Part shown: one piece after another, positions 15,950 through 24,512 of the stretch
Position numbering within the stretch: the first letter of the stretch is position 1
Layout of the letters: every line of letters begins with the position of its first letter
From: Alkaliphilus sp. NP8
GTDB taxonomy: Bacteria; Bacillota; Clostridia; Peptostreptococcales; Natronincolaceae
DNA: 33,188 nucleotides
NCBI GenBank assembly: GCA_015978205.1
Contig: JADWMM010000050.1
Coordinates: forward strand, 1 to 33,188
Direction: 5' to 3'
Notes under the pieces: model-generated
Told to the model about the DNA's origin: nothing
The model's input: the letters and a program-made list of their open reading frames with translations, nothing else
Databases searched by the model: none
Translations under genes and position numbers: made by a program

Positions 15950-16687
15950 ATGGATCCAATAGCTTTTTCAATTTTTGGAGTAGATGTTGCTTGGTATGGA
16001 ATTTTAATTTCTTTGGGTATATTATTTGGAATTATGGTTGCAACCTATAGGGCAAGACAAGAAGGACTATATAATGACGTAATAGTAGATATGTCTTTAG
16101 TAGCTATCCCTATGGCAATTATTGGTGCTAGAGCTTATTATGTTATATTTAGTTGGGATTATTATAGTCAAAATCCAGATCAAATTTTAAATATAAGACA
16201 AGGAGGTTTAGCTATACATGGAGGTATAATATTTGGTGTATTAGCGGGTTACTTATTTTGTAAATATAAAAACATAAAATTTTGGAAACTTGCTGATATA
16301 GTTGCACCAAGTATTATATTAGGTCAAGCAATTGGAAGATGGGGTAACTTTATAAATCAAGAAGCACATGGCGGCCCTACAAACTTGCCTTGGGGAATTA
16401 TGGTTGATGGAGTTAAAGTACATCCTACTTTTTTATACGAATCTCTTTGGAATTTTGGTGTGTTTATATTTTTGCTGTTTTATTCTAAAAAGAAAAAATA
16501 TAACGGTCATATATTTGTACTTTATTTAATTTTATATTCTATTGCTAGGTTCTTTATAGAAGGGTTAAGAACTGACAGTCTAATGTTTGGTTCATTTAGA
16601 GTTGCACAGTTAATAAGTATAGCAATTATTATAGGAACGATTATTATAGGTCAGATTTTAAGAAAAAAACAAAATAAAATTTTTTAA
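15950..16687 (+). CDS. lgt: prolipoprotein diacylglyceryl transferase
   Basis: A membrane enzyme that moves diacylglycerol from phosphatidylglycerol to the lipobox Cys of prolipoproteins, before signal peptidase II acts. The 245 residues have about seven membrane segments. Conserved features are the HGG motif (90-92), the signature GRWGNFINQE (129-138) with the essential Arg and Asn, HPTFLYE (158-164) and FIEGLRTDSL near the C-terminus. SD GGAGAGGTG precedes the ATG. It is followed at once by a terminator and lies alone between the yfmF-yfmH pair and the Spo0E-like gene. The YhcN-type lipoprotein about 4 kb upstream is one likely substrate. Confidence 0.96.
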   Translation: MDPIAFSIFGVDVAWYGILISLGILFGIMVATYRARQEGLYNDVIVDMSLVAIPMAIIGARAYYVIFSWDYYSQNPDQILNIRQGGLAIHGGIIFGVLAGYLFCKYKNIKFWKLADIVAPSIILGQAIGRWGNFINQEAHGGPTNLPWGIMVDGVKVHPTFLYESLWNFGVFIFLLFYSKKKKYNGHIFVLYLILYSIARFFIEGLRTDSLMFGSFRVAQLISIAIIIGTIIIGQILRKKQNKIF

Positions 16688-16709
16688 TATATTTAAAACA
16701 TCAATTTTT

Positions 16710-16736
16710 AAACCTCGTATAATTCGAGGTTTTTTT
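16710..16736 (+). terminator. terminator of lgt
   Basis: AAACCTCG (16710-16717) pairs with CGAGGTTT (16725-16732) around a 7-base loop, leading into a T-run. A standard intrinsic terminator. Between it and 16878 I see nothing else to name. Confidence 0.88.
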
Positions 16737-16878
16737 ATATGTATTTTAAGTTTTTATTTTAAATATATATAATTATACATATTTATTTACAAAAACTGAT
16801 TTATATTGTTTGAACGAGGAATTCGAAGAAAAAAACAGAAAATAATAAGAATAACTGCATAAACTACAATAAAATTAT

Positions 16879-16907
16879 TTGACATATTTTGATTATTTAA
16901 ATAGTAT
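16879..16907 (+). promoter_or_regulatory. promoter of the Spo0E-like gene
   Basis: A perfect TTGACA (16879-16884) and TAGTAT (16902-16907) are 17 bases apart. Transcription would start near 16914, some 58 bases before the ATG. Confidence 0.6.
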
Positions 16908-16971
16908 TTAATCATCACTAATAATTTAATGACATAATTAAACATGAGAAAAGGGAAATTGGGGTGAAAAT

Positions 16972-17121
16972 ATGTTGGAAAATGAGATTAAAAAATTACA
17001 GGGGAAATTAAATGAAATAATTTCTAACAAAGGGGATAATAACTTAATATATGATTTAAGTACTCAATTAGATGAATTAATAGTGAGTTACTATAAATAT
17101 ATTAAATTAAGATCTAATTAA
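16972..17121 (+). CDS. Spo0E-like aspartyl-phosphate phosphatase
   Basis: A 49-residue protein, the usual size for short Spo0E-like proteins, which dephosphorylate Spo0A-P and so hold back sporulation. The helix-loop-helix hairpin is visible: a first helix IKKLQGKLNEIIS (6-18), a loop NKGDNN, and a second helix with the family signature LSTQLDELIVSYYKY (29-43), matching SxxLDxLIxxY. ATG at 16972 follows GGGGTG (16961-16966) by 5 bases, and a good promoter lies at 16879-16907. The gene stands alone between lgt and the dcw cluster and is followed by two long hairpins. Other members of the family act on unknown response regulators, so Spo0A as target is an inference. Confidence 0.82.
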   Translation: MLENEIKKLQGKLNEIISNKGDNNLIYDLSTQLDELIVSYYKYIKLRSN

Positions 17122-17211
17122 GCTGCAGGACAACTAGTTAGATTGAAATTAGTTTTAATACTGAATTAGCTATACTACAAGTTAGATAGTTAATTACAAA
17201 ACTTCAAATTT

Positions 17212-17250
17212 TTGTACTAGTTATACTAATTTATTAGATAACTAGTACAA
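17212..17250 (+). repeat. long inverted repeat downstream of the Spo0E-like gene
   Basis: TTGTACTAGTTAT (17212-17224) pairs exactly with ATAACTAGTACAA (17238-17250). The inner part CTAAT/ATTAG (17226-17230 with 17233-17237) extends the stem past one bulged A. No T-run follows, so it is not itself a terminator. Its right arm TAGTACAA is repeated in the left arm of the next hairpin, allowing alternative pairing. Confidence 0.7.
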
Positions 17251-17257
17251 TAACTAT

Positions 17258-17306
17258 AAAAAATAGTACAAGAAAGCATTCTTTCTGTACTATTTTTTAT
17301 TTTTTG
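17258..17306 (+). terminator. strong terminator before mraZ
   Basis: AAAAAATAGTAC (17258-17269) pairs with GTACTATTTTTT (17287-17298), and AGAAAG (17271-17276) with CTTTCT (17281-17286); A at 17270 bulges and CATT is the loop. The T-run continues to 17306. It separates the Spo0E-like unit from the dcw cluster. Confidence 0.88.
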
Positions 17307-17343
17307 TAATTAAATTTAAAATTAAGAAGGATTTTAATAAAAA

Positions 17344-17352
17344 TGATAGAAT
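17344..17352 (+). promoter_or_regulatory. candidate extended -10 promoter of the dcw cluster
   Basis: TGATAGAAT (17344-17352) has the TGn extension and five of six -10 bases. No good -35 box lies upstream. Transcription would start near 17359, placing the MraZ boxes just downstream of the start point, where binding would block the polymerase. Confidence 0.4.
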
Positions 17353-17361
17353 TAGTATGTA

Positions 17362-17391
17362 AAAGTGGTACAAAGTGGTACGTAGTGGGTT
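17362..17391 (+). promoter_or_regulatory. MraZ-binding boxes, three 10-bp repeats
   Basis: AAAGTGGTAC, AAAGTGGTAC and GTAGTGGGTT follow one another without a gap, so GTGG recurs every 10 bases, one DNA turn. This is the arrangement known for MraZ operators (AAAGTGK with three spacer bases, or TGGGN repeats, ahead of mraZ). TGGGTT/AACCCA (17386-17391 with 17395-17400) adds a small hairpin overlapping the last box. Confidence 0.85.
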
Positions 17392-17416
17392 AAAAACCCA
17401 TAAAGGTGGGATGAAA

Positions 17417-17848
17417 ATGTTTATAGGGGAATATAGTCATTCTGTTGATACTAAAGGAAGAGTGAGTGTTCCAGCAAAATTTAGAGAAGAACTTGGTGAT
17501 AGTTTCATCCTTACTAAAGGGTTGGATAATTGTTTATTTATTTATTCTATGGATGAATGGAAAATATTGGAATCAAAACTCAAACAATTACCATTAACTA
17601 ATAGAGATGCCAGAGCTTTTGTAAGATTCTTTTTCTCTGGCGCTACTGAATGTGGATTAGATAGTCAGGGAAGAATAAGGATCCCCACTAATTTAAGAGA
17701 ACATGCTACTTTAGAAAAAGAAGCAACAATTATAGGTGTAGGTACTAGAATAGAAATTTGGAGTAATAAGGAATGGCAAGAATATAATAATGATGATAAT
17801 TTAAGCTATGATGAAATAGCAAGCAAGATGGAGGAATTAGGCATTTAA
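17417..17848 (+). CDS. mraZ: transcriptional regulator MraZ
   Basis: An AbrB-fold DNA-binding protein that represses the dcw cluster, known to form rings that read repeated boxes. ATG at 17417 gives [15 protein letters not shown] and 143 residues, the usual length; SD AAAGGTGG (17402-17409) lies 7 bases upstream. The in-frame GTG at 17375 falls inside the operator and adds a tail absent from the family. ATG at 17411 is too close to the SD. The two DxxGR motifs are DTKGR (11-15) and DSQGR (82-86), and FFFSGATEC (71-79) is highly conserved. Autoregulation through the boxes at 17362-17391 is expected. rsmH follows 22 bases later. Confidence 0.95.
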   Translation: MFIGEYSHSVDTKGRVSVPAKFREELGDSFILTKGLDNCLFIYSMDEWKILESKLKQLPLTNRDARAFVRFFFSGATECGLDSQGRIRIPTNLREHATLEKEATIIGVGTRIEIWSNKEWQEYNNDDNLSYDEIASKMEELGI

Positions 17849-17870
17849 TATAAAAAATGAAGGTGATTAA

Positions 17871-18806
17871 ATGAATTTTAAACATGTGTCGGTACTATTA
17901 GAAGAATGCATTAAAAACTTAAATATAAAAGATAATGGCGTTTATGTAGATGGAACATTAGGAGGTGCAGGCCATTCTAGTGAAATTGTAAAACATTTAT
18001 CAGAAAATGGTTTATTAATTGGTATAGATCAGGATGAAAATGCTATTAAAGCAGCTTCAGAAAAACTTTCATCTATGGCAGATAGAGTTAAGTTAGTAAG
18101 GGATAATTTTAGCAATATAAATAATATATTAGAAGATCTTGAAATTTCAGGTTTTGATGGATTACTGTTAGACTTAGGAGTTTCTTCTCATCAACTAGAT
18201 GAAGCTGAAAGAGGATTTTCTTATATGCAGGATGCTGAATTAGATATGCGAATGGATAATCGTAAATCTTTAACAGCTAAAGAAGTAGTAAATAGATATT
18301 CAGAAAAAGAGCTTGAAGATATAATCAAAATGTATGGGGAAGAAAAGTGGGCAAAGCGTATAGCTAAATTTATAGTGGATTTTAGGGATGATACTGAAAT
18401 ATCTACTACTCATCAATTAGTAGATATTATAAAAAAAGCTATTCCGAAAGGAGCTCGTATAAATGGACCTCATCCTGCTAAGAGAACGTTTCAAGCTATA
18501 AGAATAGAAGTGAATAATGAGTTGAATATTATCAAGGAGACTATAGAAGATGCAACCCAAAAATTAAATACAGGTGGACGAATTTGTATTATTACATTTC
18601 ATTCTTTAGAGGATAGAATTGTAAAAAATACGTTTAAAAAACTTAAAAATCCATGCACTTGTCCTCCAGAGTTTCCAATCTGTAAATGTGGTAAAAAACC
18701 TATGGTTGAAATAATTACACGAAAACCAATATTACCTACAGATGAAGAAATTGATGTAAATCCAAGGTCTAGGAGTGCTAAATTACGTGTAATTGAAAAA
18801 ATATAG
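17871..18806 (+). CDS. rsmH: 16S rRNA (cytosine(1402)-N(4))-methyltransferase
   Basis: Methylates N4 of C1402 in the ribosomal P site using S-adenosylmethionine; also called MraW. The 311 residues show the SAM-binding DGTLGGAGH (27-35) and GIDQD (51-55), then [11 protein letters not shown] (100-110), [16 protein letters not shown] near 114-129, [22 protein letters not shown] and the usual C-terminal Cys-rich stretch [24 protein letters not shown] precedes the ATG. It follows mraZ closely, the standard dcw order. Confidence 0.97.
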   Translation: MNFKHVSVLLEECIKNLNIKDNGVYVDGTLGGAGHSSEIVKHLSENGLLIGIDQDENAIKAASEKLSSMADRVKLVRDNFSNINNILEDLEISGFDGLLLDLGVSSHQLDEAERGFSYMQDAELDMRMDNRKSLTAKEVVNRYSEKELEDIIKMYGEEKWAKRIAKFIVDFRDDTEISTTHQLVDIIKKAIPKGARINGPHPAKRTFQAIRIEVNNELNIIKETIEDATQKLNTGGRICIITFHSLEDRIVKNTFKKLKNPCTCPPEFPICKCGKKPMVEIITRKPILPTDEEIDVNPRSRSAKLRVIEKI

Positions 18807-18839
18807 TCCAGTTCTAAATGGGGGAAGGGATGAATAAAA

Positions 18840-19334
18840 TTGGTATTAGCTGAAAAAAAATCTGTTTATTCATATGAACAAATTAAAGAAAAACAACAAC
18901 CTAAAGTTAAGAAAAACAGAAATAAAAAACCAAAAAAGAGCTACAAAGTAGAGAAAGCTGTACTTATTATTTCTCTAGTTACTATATTTATATTTAGTGT
19001 ATTAGTATTAACAAGGTTTCTAGCTATAACAGAAGTAAAATATAGAGTTAATAGTTTGCAATATCAAATAGAAGATTTAAAACTTGAAAAAGAAAAACTA
19101 AAAATAGAAGTTGAAAAGGTTTCAAAATCAAGATGGGTTGAAGAAGAAGCTAAGGCTAAATTAGATATGGATTATCCATCTCAAAATCAGATGATATATA
19201 TTAATATTGATCCTACTAAAGTTGCAGCAATTAATAACAAATTTAAAAATAAAAATAATGATGATTTCAATCAACAAAAACTTAATGTTTTCTACAGTTT
19301 TTTTTCAAACTTAGTTGATTCTATAAGAAGCTAA
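18840..19334 (+). CDS. ftsL: cell division protein FtsL (DivIC/FtsL type)
   Basis: A bitopic division protein that joins DivIB and DivIC to activate FtsW and its PBP. The 164 residues have a basic cytoplasmic tail (about 1-37, rich in Lys), one membrane segment (38-62), and an outside coiled coil (64-96, LEKEKLKIEVEKV) followed by a variable end. TTG at 18840 is the start: AAGGGA (18825-18830) lies 9 bases upstream and no other in-frame start fits. An ATG at 18830 opens only a seven-codon frame overlapping this start. Sequence is poorly conserved in this family; position between rsmH and the PBP gene and topology support the call. Confidence 0.85.
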   Translation: MVLAEKKSVYSYEQIKEKQQPKVKKNRNKKPKKSYKVEKAVLIISLVTIFIFSVLVLTRFLAITEVKYRVNSLQYQIEDLKLEKEKLKIEVEKVSKSRWVEEEAKAKLDMDYPSQNQMIYINIDPTKVAAINNKFKNKNNDDFNQQKLNVFYSFFSNLVDSIRS

Positions 19335-19348
19335 AGGGGGAATTTTAT

Positions 19349-21526
19349 GTGTCACAACCTAGTATTTCTAGTAAAAAAAGACTTTTATTTATTTTCTTAG
19401 TAACATCTTTGGTTTTGTTTGGGCTTATACTAAGACTAGGGTGGATACAAATAGTAAGAGGAGAAAAATATAAGGAAATAGCAGATAGTTATCAAACTAG
19501 AGACATACCTATACCTGCAAAAAGAGGAACTATTTATGATAGAAATGGAAAAGAACTAGCTATAAGTGCTACAACAAATACAGTATGGGTACATACTAAT
19601 GAGGTAGAAGAACCTGAAAGTACAGCTGAAATATTATCACAAATTTTAGATTTAGAAAAAGAAAATGTCTTGAATAAAATAAAAACTAATCAATATATAG
19701 TGAAAATAGCTTCAAATGTAAATGATGATCTTGCTAAATCTGTTAGAGAAAAAAGGTTAAAAGGTATTTCTGTTTCTGAAGACAACAAAAGATTTTATCC
19801 TTATGGGAACTTTGCATCTCATGTTCTTGGTCATACAACAGTTGATAACAGAGGAATTTCTGGAATTGAATTAGAATATGAAAAATATTTAAGTGGAATA
19901 CCAGGTAGATGGATTAAGAATACTGATGGAGCAGGTAGACAATTATCTTTTAGTTCAGAAAGATATCATCAAGCTGAAAATGGTCTTAATGTAGTTCTAA
20001 CTATAGATGAGGTTATACAGCATTTTGCAGAAAAAGCTGTTCAAAATGGTTTGAAAATAAATAAAGCAAAAAAAGCATCTGTAATTGTAATGGATGTAGA
20101 AACTGGTGAAATATTAGCTATGACGACTAAGCCAGATTATGATCCTAATCAACCTAGAGTACCTTTAGATGAAGAGTTGAAAAAACAAGTAGAATTAATG
20201 GATCAAAGTGAGCAGATAGAAGCATGGAATGCTATGTGGAGAAATCCATTAATAAATGATACTTATGAGCCTGGATCGACTTTTAAATTAATAACTACTT
20301 CAGCGGCATTAGAGGAAGGCATAGTTACACCAGAAAGTTCGTTTTATGATAAAGGATATATAATAGTAGCAGGTCAAAGAATAAAAAACTGGAGATGGTA
20401 TAATCCATACGGAGATATAACATTTAAAAAAGCGGTTCAAAATTCTATTAACCCGGTATTTGTTGAATTAGCACAGGAAATGGGAGTAGAAACTTTTTAT
20501 CATTATTTAGATGCATTTGGAATAACGGATGTTACTGGAATTAATCTTCCTGGAGAGAGAAGTTCAATTATGTATAACATAAATAATGTAGGACCAGTAG
20601 AACTTGCAACTATGTCTTTTGGTCAAAGTATATCAGTAACACCAATGCAACTAATTACTGCCGTATCTGCTATTGCAAATGATGGCGAATTAATGGAACC
20701 GCGAATAGTTAAAGAGTTAACTGATGATGAAGGAAATGTAGTTCAGCGTTTTGAAGAAAAAATGGTTAGACAGGTTATTTCAAAAGAAACTGCTAAGACT
20801 GTAACTGAAATAATGGAATCTGTTGTTTCAGAAGGTGGAGGAAGTCGTGCTTATATACCTGGATACAGAGTAGGTGGTAAGACTGGTACTGCACAGAAAG
20901 TTATTGACGGCAGATATGCTAAAGGTGTATATGTATCTTCGTTTATTGGTATAGCACCAGCTGATGACCCGCAAATAGCAGTACTAGCAATAGTAGATGA
21001 ACCCCAAGGTCATAGTACTTATGGAAGTTTAGTAGCAGCTCCAATAGCTAAAGAAATATTAGAGGAAAGTTTAAGATATTTAGATATTAAACCAAGTTAC
21101 ACTGAAGAAGAAGAAGAAAAATTTCAAAGATTAAATGTAACAATACCTGAAGTTAGGAATATGACTGTAAAAGAAGCCGGAGAGATATTAATTCAAAATA
21201 ATCTTCAATTTAATACAGAACCAGAATACTATGCAGATAAAAATGCTATGATTGTTGATATGTTTCCTAAGCCAGGAGCAGAAGTACCAGAAAAATCTAT
21301 TATATTGCTTTACACAGAACCAAATGAAGATATTCCTTCTAGTGTTGAAACTCCAGATTTAAGTGGTAAAACTATAAAAGAAGTGAACTTAATTTTAAAT
21401 AATTTAGGCCTAAAACTTAAAATAAGAGGAAGTGGGTTAGCATCCACTCAATATCCTGAGGCAGGAACAGTAGTAGATACTGGTACAATAGTAAGTGTGG
21501 AGTTTGAACCTCAACAATCTCAATAG
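19349..21526 (+). CDS. ftsI: class B penicillin-binding protein with two PASTA domains (FtsI/PbpB or SpoVD)
   Basis: A septal peptidoglycan transpeptidase anchored by one N-terminal membrane segment (11-31). A dimerisation region with AKRGTIYDRNG (57-67) precedes the catalytic domain: Ser310 in STFK (310-313), SIN (366-368) and KTG (511-513). Two PASTA repeats follow at about 597-660 and 661-722, ending near the C-terminus. B. subtilis has PbpB (two PASTA) and SpoVD (one) side by side; here a single 725-residue gene occupies the place, and the two PASTA domains favour a vegetative PbpB-like role, though a sporulation role is possible. Start is GTG at 19349 after AAAGGGGG; an ATG at 19347 is out of frame and short. 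Confidence 0.93.
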   Translation: MSQPSISSKKRLLFIFLVTSLVLFGLILRLGWIQIVRGEKYKEIADSYQTRDIPIPAKRGTIYDRNGKELAISATTNTVWVHTNEVEEPESTAEILSQILDLEKENVLNKIKTNQYIVKIASNVNDDLAKSVREKRLKGISVSEDNKRFYPYGNFASHVLGHTTVDNRGISGIELEYEKYLSGIPGRWIKNTDGAGRQLSFSSERYHQAENGLNVVLTIDEVIQHFAEKAVQNGLKINKAKKASVIVMDVETGEILAMTTKPDYDPNQPRVPLDEELKKQVELMDQSEQIEAWNAMWRNPLINDTYEPGSTFKLITTSAALEEGIVTPESSFYDKGYIIVAGQRIKNWRWYNPYGDITFKKAVQNSINPVFVELAQEMGVETFYHYLDAFGITDVTGINLPGERSSIMYNINNVGPVELATMSFGQSISVTPMQLITAVSAIANDGELMEPRIVKELTDDEGNVVQRFEEKMVRQVISKETAKTVTEIMESVVSEGGGSRAYIPGYRVGGKTGTAQKVIDGRYAKGVYVSSFIGIAPADDPQIAVLAIVDEPQGHSTYGSLVAAPIAKEILEESLRYLDIKPSYTEEEEEKFQRLNVTIPEVRNMTVKEAGEILIQNNLQFNTEPEYYADKNAMIVDMFPKPGAEVPEKSIILLYTEPNEDIPSSVETPDLSGKTIKEVNLILNNLGLKLKIRGSGLASTQYPEAGTVVDTGTIVSVEFEPQQSQ

Positions 21527-21558
21527 CATTATATATCATAGAATAATATTTTAAAAAT

Positions 21559-21606
21559 AGGCAACTAAAGTTAAAGATGCAACTTTAATTTTTAGTTGCC
21601 TTTTAA
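21559..21606 (+). terminator. hairpin and T-run between the PBP gene and murE
   Basis: AGGCAACTAAA (21559-21569) pairs with TTTAGTTGCCT (21591-21601); inside lies AAAGTT/AACTTT (21567-21572 with 21581-21586), which shares three bases with the outer stem, so the two compete. T-run at 21601-21604. It may end part of the transcription within the dcw cluster. Confidence 0.7.
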
Positions 21607-21656
21607 AAAGTTATATAATAGTTAATAATATTTAATAGTACTAGGGGGATGTTTAA

Positions 21657-23120
21657 ATGCTTTTAAATGAACTTTTGAAAGAGATTGAAATTGATAGCAT
21701 TAAGGGGAATACTGAAATAGAGATTAACCATGTTCATTTTGACTCCCGATTAATAAAGCAGAAAAGTCTATTTATTGCTGTAGATGGATTTAGAACTACT
21801 GGACACATTTATATAAGTGATGCAATAAACAAAGGTGCTATAGCAATAATAACAGAAAAAAATATTGAAATAGACGATGTTGTTGTTATTCGAGTTAAAA
21901 ATACTAGAAAAATAATGGCTCAAATTGCAAATAGGTTTTATGGAAATCCTACTAAACAATTACCATTAATAGGTGTAACTGGCACAAATGGAAAAACTTC
22001 TATTACGTATATGATAAAAAGTATTTTAGAGTATCATGGAAAAAATATTGGTTTAATAGGTACTATATCTAACTGGATTGGACATAAAGAAATAAAATCT
22101 AGTAGAACTACACCAGAAGCCTTAGACTTACAAAAAATATTATCTAAAATGGTAAAAGAAAAGGCAGAAGCGTGTGTAATGGAAGTTTCTTCTCATGCTT
22201 TAGCATTAGAAAGAGTAGAAGAGTGTACTTATAGCATAGGTGTATTTACTAATTTAACTTCTGACCATTTAGATTTTCATAATAATATAGATAATTATAG
22301 AAATGCAAAGAAAAAGTTGTTTTATAAGACAATATTATGTAATATTATTAATGTTGATGATTTTCATGGAAGAAAAATAGTAGAGGAAATAAAAGAGCTT
22401 AAAGTACCTTTACTTACCTATGGGATCAATGAAAAAGCTGATATTTCTGCTACTAATATAAGTATGGATGTAAAAGGAGTAACATTTGATTTAAATACAC
22501 CGATTGGTAAAAAGAGACTTAATGTTAACATACCTGGAATATTTACCATATATAATGTTATGGCATCAGTTATTGTTTGTTATGTACTTGGACTTAGCTT
22601 AGATGAAATAGGTGTAGCATTAAACCATGTAAAAGGTGTACCAGGTAGGTTTCAAATTATTGATGAAATAAAAAAGTTTTCTGTGATTATTGATTATGCC
22701 CATACTCCAGATGCTCTCGAAAACATCCTTAAGAGTACTAATGAATTTAAGAAAAATAAAATTATAACGATTTTTGGGTGTGGTGGTGACAGAGATAAAA
22801 CTAAAAGACTTATAATGGGACAAATTTGTGGTGAGCTTAGTGATTATAGTATTATAACTTCTGATAACCCAAGAGGAGAAAATCCATTAGATATAATAAA
22901 TATGATTGAAGCGGGAATAAAGCAAGTAACAGATCAATATGAAATAATTGAAGATAGAAGATGTGCTATAGAATCTGCTATAAAAATGGCAGAAGAAGAT
23001 GATATAATTATTATTGCAGGTAAAGGACATGAAGTTACCCAAACTATAGGTAAAGATGTGATTCCTTTTGATGATAGTAAGGTTGCATTAGAAATAGCAA
23101 GAAGGGAAGGACTAGTATGA
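21657..23120 (+). CDS. murE: UDP-MurNAc-tripeptide synthetase (meso-diaminopimelate-adding)
   Basis: Adds the third stem-peptide residue to UDP-MurNAc-L-Ala-D-Glu with ATP. The 487 residues show the ATP loop GTNGKTS (109-115), SSRTTPEAL (148-156), EVSSHAL (176-182), SDHLDFH (202-208), the carbamylated-lysine region NAKKKLF (216-222), IDYAHTPD (345-352) and GCGGDRDKTKR (374-384). DNPR (403-406) is the meso-diaminopimelate selectivity motif, so the organism should have mDAP-type wall. AGGGGGAT (21643-21650) is the SD. TATAAT at 21614-21619 could serve a local promoter after the terminator, but its -35 is poor. murF overlaps its end by 4 bases. Confidence 0.97.
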   Translation: MLLNELLKEIEIDSIKGNTEIEINHVHFDSRLIKQKSLFIAVDGFRTTGHIYISDAINKGAIAIITEKNIEIDDVVVIRVKNTRKIMAQIANRFYGNPTKQLPLIGVTGTNGKTSITYMIKSILEYHGKNIGLIGTISNWIGHKEIKSSRTTPEALDLQKILSKMVKEKAEACVMEVSSHALALERVEECTYSIGVFTNLTSDHLDFHNNIDNYRNAKKKLFYKTILCNIINVDDFHGRKIVEEIKELKVPLLTYGINEKADISATNISMDVKGVTFDLNTPIGKKRLNVNIPGIFTIYNVMASVIVCYVLGLSLDEIGVALNHVKGVPGRFQIIDEIKKFSVIIDYAHTPDALENILKSTNEFKKNKIITIFGCGGDRDKTKRLIMGQICGELSDYSIITSDNPRGENPLDIINMIEAGIKQVTDQYEIIEDRRCAIESAIKMAEEDDIIIIAGKGHEVTQTIGKDVIPFDDSKVALEIARREGLV

Positions 23121-24508
23121 TCGAACAAAGTATAGAATGTATTGCAAAAGCATGTAAAGGTATTATTACTAATACAGGAAAAGCAAAATCAATTAATAAA
23201 ATATCTACAGATACTCGTACAATTGAGAAAAATAGTATGTTTATTCCTTTAATAGGCGAAAATTTTGACGGACATATATTTATTGAAGATGCCATAAATA
23301 AAGGTGCTAACTCCGTACTAATACAAAAGGATAATTGTAGAAATATAGCAATACCTAAAGATATAACTGTTATAAAAGTAGAAGATACCTTGAAAGCTTT
23401 AAAAGAAATATCTCAATACTATCGTAATTTATTTGATATTCCTTTTATAGGAGTTACAGGTAGTGTAGGAAAAACAACTACTAAGGATTTAATAAGTGGA
23501 GTTTTATCGGGTAAATACAATGTACATAAAAACTTAGGCAATTTTAACAATCAAATTGGTTTGCCCATCACCCTTTTAAATTTAGAAAAAAAACATAGAT
23601 TTTCTGTGTTGGAAATGGGCATGTCTACCTATGGGGAAATATCAGATTTAGTAAATATTGTACATCCTGAAATAGGAGTAATAACAAATATTGGTGTATC
23701 ACATATAGAAAACTTCGGTAGTAGAGAAAATATATTGAAAGCAAAAATGGAAATAGCAGCTAACTTAAGTAAGGGCGATTATTTATTAGTTAATGGGGAT
23801 GATGAATATTTAAAGAAGATAGGTAGGGATGATAAAGACTATAAAGTTATATTGTATGGTTTGTCATCTCATAATGACTTTTATCCTACTAAAGTGGAAG
23901 ACTTAGGGGAAAAAGGAAGTAGATTTACTGTACATATTAAAGGCGAAGATGTAGAGTTTAAAATTAAACAACTAGGTTTACATAATGTGTACAATGGATT
24001 AGCTGCAGTATGGATTGGACTTAAATATAATATGACTATTGAAGAAATACAGAAAGGTTTAAAAAATTTTAAACCATCTAAAATGAGACTAGAAATAATT
24101 GAAAAAAATAATATGAAAATCATTAATGATGCTTATAATGCTAGTCCAGATTCTATGAAGGCAGCTTTAGATGTTTTGGAAAAAGTGAAATCAGATAGAA
24201 AAATTGCAGTATTAGGTAATATGTTTGAAATGGGTGGTTTTGCAGAAGAAGGGCATAGAAGTGTTGGTGAATATATATGTAATAATAAAGTAGATATGCT
24301 AATTACAGTTGGAGATATGGGTAAATGGATAGGACTAGAGGCTAAAGAAAAAGGATTTGACACAGAAACTATTTTTTCAGTGTCAAATAATGAAGAAGCT
24401 ATTGACATTTTAAATAAGCATATAAAAGAAAATGACGCTGTTTTAGTAAAGGGCTCTAGAAGCATGGCAATGGAGGAAATTGTTAATTTTTTACAAGAGA
24501 GGAGATAA
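23117..24508 (+). CDS. murF: UDP-MurNAc-tripeptide--D-alanyl-D-alanine ligase
   Basis: Joins D-Ala-D-Ala to the tripeptide, giving UDP-MurNAc-pentapeptide. The 463 residues show the ATP loop GSVGKTTTK (115-123), NFNNQIGLP, EMGMSTYGEI, TNIGVSHIENFGS and NDAYNASPDSM, all typical of MurF. ATG overlaps the murE stop as ATGA, indicating translational coupling. Its last bases contain the SD for mraY. Confidence 0.97.
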   Translation: MIEQSIECIAKACKGIITNTGKAKSINKISTDTRTIEKNSMFIPLIGENFDGHIFIEDAINKGANSVLIQKDNCRNIAIPKDITVIKVEDTLKALKEISQYYRNLFDIPFIGVTGSVGKTTTKDLISGVLSGKYNVHKNLGNFNNQIGLPITLLNLEKKHRFSVLEMGMSTYGEISDLVNIVHPEIGVITNIGVSHIENFGSRENILKAKMEIAANLSKGDYLLVNGDDEYLKKIGRDDKDYKVILYGLSSHNDFYPTKVEDLGEKGSRFTVHIKGEDVEFKIKQLGLHNVYNGLAAVWIGLKYNMTIEEIQKGLKNFKPSKMRLEIIEKNNMKIINDAYNASPDSMKAALDVLEKVKSDRKIAVLGNMFEMGGFAEEGHRSVGEYICNNKVDMLITVGDMGKWIGLEAKEKGFDTETIFSVSNNEEAIDILNKHIKENDAVLVKGSRSMAMEEIVNFLQERR

Positions 24509-24512
24509 TACA

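Noticed and set aside
17130-17187. Repeated AGTTAGAT and ACTAGTTA words after the Spo0E-like gene as a CRISPR-like or operator array
   Set aside because: Copies are short, unevenly spaced and imperfect; no array structure.
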